Notes under the pieces: generated by a model
The model's input: only the letters and a program-made list of their open reading frames with translations
What the model was told of the DNA's origin: nothing
Databases searched by the model: none
Assembly: GCF_014652555.1 (NCBI RefSeq)
Contig: NZ_BMZA01000004.1
Coordinates: 117,643-181,642, forward strand
Origin: Novosphingobium colocasiae
Lineage (GTDB): Bacteria > Pseudomonadota > Alphaproteobacteria > Sphingomonadales > Sphingomonadaceae
Direction of reading: 5' to 3'
DNA length: 64,000 nucleotides
Shown: positions 60,378 through 64,000 of the stretch, piece by piece
Layout of the letters: every line of letters begins with the position of its first letter
Position numbering within the stretch: position 1 is the stretch's first letter
Position numbers and translations under genes: made by a program

Positions 60378-62102
60378 TCAGCGGTTCTTGAGCGCTTCGC
60401 CCAGGATGTCGCCCAGCGACGCGCCCGAATCGGACGAGCCGTACTGTTCCACCGCTTCTTTCTCTTCGGCGAGCTGGCGCGCCTTGACCGAGAAGTTGGG
60501 CTTCTTCGAACGATCGAAGCCGGTGACCATCGCATCGAGCTTCTGGCCGACCTGGAAGCGATCGGGGCGCTGTTCGTCGCGGTCACGGCCGAGGTCCGAA
60601 CGCTTGATGAAGCCGGTCGCACCGTCTTCACCAGCCTGCACTTCGAGGCCGCCGTCACGCACTTCGAGGATGGTCACGGTGGTGACTTCGCCACGACGCA
60701 GCGAACCGGTGCCGGTACCGCCGGCAGCAGCCGAAGCCGTGCCGCCCGCAGCCGGAGCGCCACGCTCAAGCTGCTTCATGCCGAGGCTGATGCGTTCCTT
60801 CTCGATATCGACGTCGAGCACGACCGCCTGCACGGTCTCGCCCTTGCGGTGCAGCGCCAGCGCGTCTTCGCCCGAGATGCCCCAGGCGATGTCCGACATG
60901 TGGACCATGCCGTCGACGTCGCCGTCGAGGCCGATGAACAGGCCGAACTCGGTCGCGTTCTTGACTTCGCCTTCCACGGTCGAGCCGACCGGGTGCTTTT
61001 CGGCGAAGGCTTCCCACGGGTTCTGCTGGGCCTGCTTGAGGCCGAGGCTGATGCGGCGCTTGTCGCTGTCGACTTCCAGCACCATGACTTCGACTTCCTG
61101 CGAGGTCGAGACGATCTTGCCGGGGTGGACGTTCTTCTTGGTCCAGGACATTTCCGACACGTGGACAAGGCCCTCGATGCCGGCTTCCAGTTCCACGAAC
61201 GCACCGTATTCGGTGATGTTGGTGACCGTGCCCGACAGCTTCGCGCCGACCGGGTACTTGACTGTTGCGCCATCCCAGGGATCGCTTTCCAACTGCTTCA
61301 TGCCGAGGCTGATGCGCTGGGTATCCTGGTTGATGCGGATGATCTGGACCGTCACGGTGTCACCGATATTGATGACTTCGTTCGGGTGGTTGACGCGCTT
61401 GTAGCTCATGTCGGTGACATGGAGCAGGCCGTCGATGCCGCCGAGGTCGACGAACGCACCGTAATCGGTGATGTTCTTGACGACGCCTTCGATCACCTGG
61501 CCTTCGGACAGCTTGTCGATCAGTTCCGAGCGCTGTTCGGCGCGGGTTTCTTCGAGGACGGCGCGGCGCGACACGACGATGTTGCCGCGGCGACGGTCCA
61601 TCTTGAGGATCTGGAAGGGCTGCGGCACGTCCATCAGCGGGGCAACGTCGCGCACCGGGCGGATATCGACCTGCGAGCCCGGAAGGAAAGCCACGGCGCC
61701 GTCGAGGTCGACGGTGAAGCCGCCCTTGACGCGGCCGAAGATGGTGCCTTCGACGCGCTTGCCTTCGCCGAATTCGTTTTCGAGCTTGTCCCAGGCGGCT
61801 TCGCGGCGGGCGCGGTCGCGGCTGAGCATCGCTTCGCCGTCAGCGTTCTCGACGCGATCGACATAGACTTCGACTTCGTCGCCCACCTTCAGGCCATGCT
61901 CGCCTTCGCCACGGGCGAATTCGCGCAGGGCCACGCGCCCTTCGCTCTTGAGACCGACGTCGATGACGGCCTTGTCGTTTTCGATGGCGGTGACGGTGCC
62001 CTTGACGACGCGGCCTTCGAAGCCGTCATCGGCGACGCCGCCGAGCTGTTCGTCGAGCATTCTCGCGAAATCGTCGCGAGTTGGGTTGGCAGAAGTTGCC
62101 AT
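60378..62102 (-). CDS. rpsA: 30S ribosomal protein S1
   Basis: 574 residues made of six S1 RNA-binding domains; GAFVDLGGIDGLLHVTDMSY and GAFVELEAGIEGLVHVSEMSW are the clearest repeats. It binds mRNA on the 30S subunit. AAGGAAAG precedes the ATG. The C-terminal ~60 residues after the last domain are Lys/Glu-rich and end at ALKNR. Confidence 0.97.
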   Translation of the reverse strand: MATSANPTRDDFARMLDEQLGGVADDGFEGRVVKGTVTAIENDKAVIDVGLKSEGRVALREFARGEGEHGLKVGDEVEVYVDRVENADGEAMLSRDRARREAAWDKLENEFGEGKRVEGTIFGRVKGGFTVDLDGAVAFLPGSQVDIRPVRDVAPLMDVPQPFQILKMDRRRGNIVVSRRAVLEETRAEQRSELIDKLSEGQVIEGVVKNITDYGAFVDLGGIDGLLHVTDMSYKRVNHPNEVINIGDTVTVQIIRINQDTQRISLGMKQLESDPWDGATVKYPVGAKLSGTVTNITEYGAFVELEAGIEGLVHVSEMSWTKKNVHPGKIVSTSQEVEVMVLEVDSDKRRISLGLKQAQQNPWEAFAEKHPVGSTVEGEVKNATEFGLFIGLDGDVDGMVHMSDIAWGISGEDALALHRKGETVQAVVLDVDIEKERISLGMKQLERGAPAAGGTASAAAGGTGTGSLRRGEVTTVTILEVRDGGLEVQAGEDGATGFIKRSDLGRDRDEQRPDRFQVGQKLDAMVTGFDRSKKPNFSVKARQLAEEKEAVEQYGSSDSGASLGDILGEALKNR

Positions 62103-62333
62103 TAAGACTTTCCTTCATAACGATTTTCCGGCCAGGCGGTTGTCTCCGCCGGTCTTCCTCCGCCTTCCGCATGATTGCCTGGGCGGGCCAAAAGGGCCGT
62201 ACCGCCGCGAGGGCCGGATGCCGTTCGCAGCATCCCTGCGGCGGAAACCCGCCCGCAAGGACCGCGCGCCTTTACGCTCCGGCCCGCGTCAATGCAAGGA
62301 AATTGCCGGGTTGCCGACCGCCAGCCCCATAAG
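62103..62333. promoter_or_regulatory. rpsA leader and promoter region
   Basis: On the minus strand TTGCAT (62297-62292), a 17-base spacer and TAAAGG (62274-62269) form a candidate promoter, leaving a ~160-base leader rich in GC stems. Leaders of rpsA often carry autoregulation by S1; that is inferred. No gene is seen in this gap. Confidence 0.5.
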
Positions 62334-62367
62334 AAAAACGCCGCGCTGCCCGGGGGCAGACGCGGCG
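62334..62367 (-). terminator. Terminator of the HU gene
   Basis: On the minus strand the stem CGCCGCG / CGCGGCG with a GC-rich loop is followed by TTTTTC. It is about 45 bases after the HU stop. Confidence 0.82.
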
Positions 62368-62410
62368 TATTCGGTGTTGACCTGCGAGGCGTTACAGGCC
62401 GGATGCCGTC

Positions 62411-62683
62411 TTAGTTGACGGCGTCCTTCAGGCCCTTGCCGGCCTTGAACTTCGGCTGAGCCGAAGCCTTGATTTCCATCGGTTCGCCGGTGCGCGGGTT
62501 GCGGCCGGTCGAGGCCTTGCGCTTGGCGACCGAGAACGTGCCGAAACCGACGAGACGGACTTCATCACCCTTCTTGAGCGCACCCGAAATGGTGTCGAAC
62601 ACGCTTTCCACCGCCTTGGTGGCATCGTTGCGGGTGAGGCCGCTGGATTCGGCGACGGCGCTGATCAGATCATTCTTGTTCAT
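62411..62683 (-). CDS. HU family DNA-binding protein
   Basis: 90-residue histone-like protein. MNKNDLISAVAESSGLTRNDATKAV opens as in HU, and GFGTFSVAKRKASTGRNPRTGEPMEI is the DNA-binding arm. It ends KFKAGKGLKDAVN, the HU C-terminus rather than IHF. It has its own terminator. Confidence 0.94.
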   Translation of the reverse strand: MNKNDLISAVAESSGLTRNDATKAVESVFDTISGALKKGDEVRLVGFGTFSVAKRKASTGRNPRTGEPMEIKASAQPKFKAGKGLKDAVN

Positions 62684-63025
62684 TATGGGAACCCCCTACC
62701 TTTCAATGAAATCGGACTTGATGGGAATTTCAGATTCGCCTCTGGAATGGCGACGGAATTGAGCGGTTTTTACCCGTGCTGTCAAAGCCAAAAACCGCTA
62801 AAAACTCGCGGTTTATCGCGTTTTTCAGCCCTTATTTCGGCGTCTTTCGATTGTGCGACGCAGCATCGTGCGGCCCGGAATTCGTCCGCGTGGCGAACGC
62901 GGCCGAGGTGCCGCAGCGCAGCAGCCGCAGTGTGCGAGATGCCGGAGGACGGGAAAAAGCAAGGGCGGCCCGCGGGGAGCCGCCCTTGACTTTTCAACCG
63001 GTAAGATGGCGAACGAGCGTTAAGC
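62684..63025. other. 342-base gap between HU gene and rplS
   Basis: Holds the rplS terminator (62954-62987), a second weaker minus-strand hairpin with a T tract (AAACCGC / GCGGTTT, 62792-62814), and a candidate HU promoter with TTGACA at 62785-62780. An additional 10-bp inverted repeat, AGCGGTTTTT with AAAAACCGCT, spans 62762-62799. No gene is supported. Confidence 0.55.
62954..62987 (-). terminator. Terminator after trmD-rplS
   Basis: 9-bp stem AAGGGCGGC / GCCGCCCTT with a 9-base loop followed on the minus strand by a GC and TTTTT. Confidence 0.82.
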
Positions 63026-63403
63026 TCAGCCCTGACCACCCTCGGTGCGCACATCGCGACGCTCGGCGATGCGGGCGCGCTTGCCGGTGCGGCCGCGCAG
63101 GTAATAGAGCTTGGCGCGACGCACAACGCCGCGACGGACCACCGCGATGCTGTCGATGTTGGGCGAGTACAGCGGGAACACGCGCTCCACGCCTTCGCCG
63201 AAGCTGATCTTGCGCACGGTGAAGTTCGAATTGAAGCCGCGGTTCGAACGGGCGATGCACACGCCTTCGAAGTTCTGCACGCGGCTGCGGTTGCCTTCGA
63301 TCACCTTCACGCCGACGCGGATGGTGTCACCAGCGCGGAATTCCGGAATTTCCTTCGCGGCCTTGGCGATTTCCTCGGCCTCGATCTGTTGAATCAGGTT
63401 CAT
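63026..63403 (-). CDS. rplS: 50S ribosomal protein L19
   Basis: 125 residues. [37 protein letters not shown] and a C-terminal [16 protein letters not shown] are the L19 signatures. The ATG overlaps the trmD stop by four bases (ATGA), the usual trmD-rplS coupling. Confidence 0.97.
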   Translation of the reverse strand: MNLIQQIEAEEIAKAAKEIPEFRAGDTIRVGVKVIEGNRSRVQNFEGVCIARSNRGFNSNFTVRKISFGEGVERVFPLYSPNIDSIAVVRRGVVRRAKLYYLRGRTGKRARIAERRDVRTEGGQG

Positions 63404-64000
63404 GAACCCTGGTCCCTGTGTTTTCGCCGCGCGCCAGAGGCAGGCCGGTCCCGAGCGCCGACGTGACGCTCCCAAAGGTCCGGTCTGCGTAACCGAGTAT
63501 CATCCTCCGCCTGCCGTTTCCGCCAGGCGGCGATTTTCGCGTGATCCCCCGATCGCAGCACTTCAGGGATCGCGCGCCCTTCCCATTCGACGGGTCGGGT
63601 ATAGTGCGGGTATTCGAGCAAACCGTCCTCGAACGATTCCTCCGCCCCGCTGGAAGGCGCGCCCATTACGCCGGGAAGCAGGCGAATGCAAGCGTCAAGC
63701 ACCATCAAAGCCGCACATTCGCCGCCCGAAAGCACGATATCGCCGACCGACACTTCCTCGACATCGCGCCCGGCAAAGATACGCTCGTCGAAGCCCTCGA
63801 ACCGCCCGCACAGGATGATGACCCCCGGCCCCGCCGCTAGCTCGCGAATGCGCGCCTGGGTAATGGGCTTGCCGCGCGGGGTCATCGCGAGGACGGGGAG
63901 GGGGGCAGCAGTACCGGCAAGCCCCTCCCCTTCAGGGGAGGGGTTGGGGTGGGGGTTCTCGTCCAGCGTCAGGGTTGGCGGCGCGCCCCCACCCCCATCC
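63400..64000 (-). CDS. trmD: tRNA (guanine37-N1)-methyltransferase, C-terminal part, with in-frame family C repeat
   Basis: TrmD methylates G37 of tRNAs and prevents frameshifting. The trefoil-knot SAM region is seen as [11 protein letters not shown], then [13 protein letters not shown] and [14 protein letters not shown], with [16 protein letters not shown] near the C-terminal domain. The gene enters from the right edge. Upstream of AMTPRG the frame stays open but reads [11 protein letters not shown] and similar Pro/Gly-rich sequence, encoded by a family C repeat pair. The C-terminal tail after WERHVGARD is also unusual. The N-terminal third lies outside the window. Confidence 0.92.
   Translation of the reverse strand, partial: DGGGGAPPTLTLDENPHPNPSPEGEGLAGTAAPLPVLAMTPRGKPITQARIRELAAGPGVIILCGRFEGFDERIFAGRDVEEVSVGDIVLSGGECAALMVLDACIRLLPGVMGAPSSGAEESFEDGLLEYPHYTRPVEWEGRAIPEVLRSGDHAKIAAWRKRQAEDDTRLRRPDLWERHVGARDRPASGARRKHRDQGS
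63921..64000. repeat. Family C inverted-repeat doublet inside trmD (cut by window edge)
   Basis: The left element (63921-63955) is the hairpin CCCCTCCCC-TTCA-GGGGAGGGG with tail GTTGGGGTGGGGG; an element in the opposite orientation begins at about 63982 and runs off the window. Both lie in the open trmD frame. Confidence 0.85.

Overview
The window looks like a chromosomal segment of a high-GC alphaproteobacterium of the order Sphingomonadales (Sphingomonas/Novosphingobium/Sphingobium/Erythrobacter group). The evidence is the gene families and their order: glmS/glmU/gph, trpF-trpB-trpA-folC, atpI-B-E-F'-F with a split b/b' pair, trmD-rplS, a eukaryote-type NADP isocitrate dehydrogenase, CpdR and SapC. 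Species cannot be fixed from sequence alone. Almost every gene is a core housekeeping or metabolic gene. Both ends cut a gene: glmS at the left, trmD at the right.

Layout. 1-4.4 kb: cell-wall precursor genes (glmS, glmU) with a VapBC toxin-antitoxin pair and a TIGR00266 protein, then gph. 4.4-9.7 kb: M16 peptidase, purC, a GNAT and a low-molecular-weight phosphatase. 9.9-13.2 kb: a vWA/TadG-like gene and two TadE-like genes, translationally coupled. 13.3-18.5 kb: mmsB, a LysR regulator divergent from the scoAB CoA-transferase operon, glutathione peroxidase, a PhzF protein and an AT-richer membrane gene. 18.4-25.6 kb: rlmN, an outer-membrane barrel protein, an IalB-like protein, sthA, an acyltransferase, icd, an NTF2-like protein and tRNA-Val(GAC). 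25.7-33.9 kb: cpdR, N-formylglutamate amidohydrolase, a candidate sRNA, sapC, an FAD-linked oxidase, a DEAD-box helicase, a sterol-desaturase family protein and an isoprenylcysteine-methyltransferase-like protein. 33.9-40.5 kb: a UvrD/PcrA helicase, a Trp-patterned secreted protein, rsmD, an RluB-type synthase and an AmpG-like transporter. 40.5-45 kb: trpF-trpB-[DUF559]-trpA-folC. 45-52 kb: small envelope proteins, a GST, pyrF, purB, an NRDE protein and radC. 52-56 kb: ydbH-ynbE-ydbL, the proposed inner-to-outer membrane phospholipid transport system. 56-59 kb: the F0 ATP synthase operon. 59-64 kb: gloB, rpsA, an HU gene, rplS and trmD.

The most unusual structure is a set of four unrelated inverted-repeat families, called A to D here. 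They occur as paired, head-to-head hairpin elements, like REPIN doublets, in the gaps between genes. Family C does more than fill gaps. Two near-perfect 36-bp copies in opposite orientation bracket a DUF559 endonuclease-like gene wedged between trpB and trpA, and one copy forms the last codons of that gene. Another C doublet lies in frame inside trmD. This suggests a mobile or domesticated palindromic element that can add peptide to host proteins, possibly linked to the DUF559 nuclease.

A second candidate is a ~100-nt sRNA on the minus strand near 27.3-27.4 kb. It has a promoter, a UUCG-capped hairpin, a CCUCCC segment and a strong terminator.
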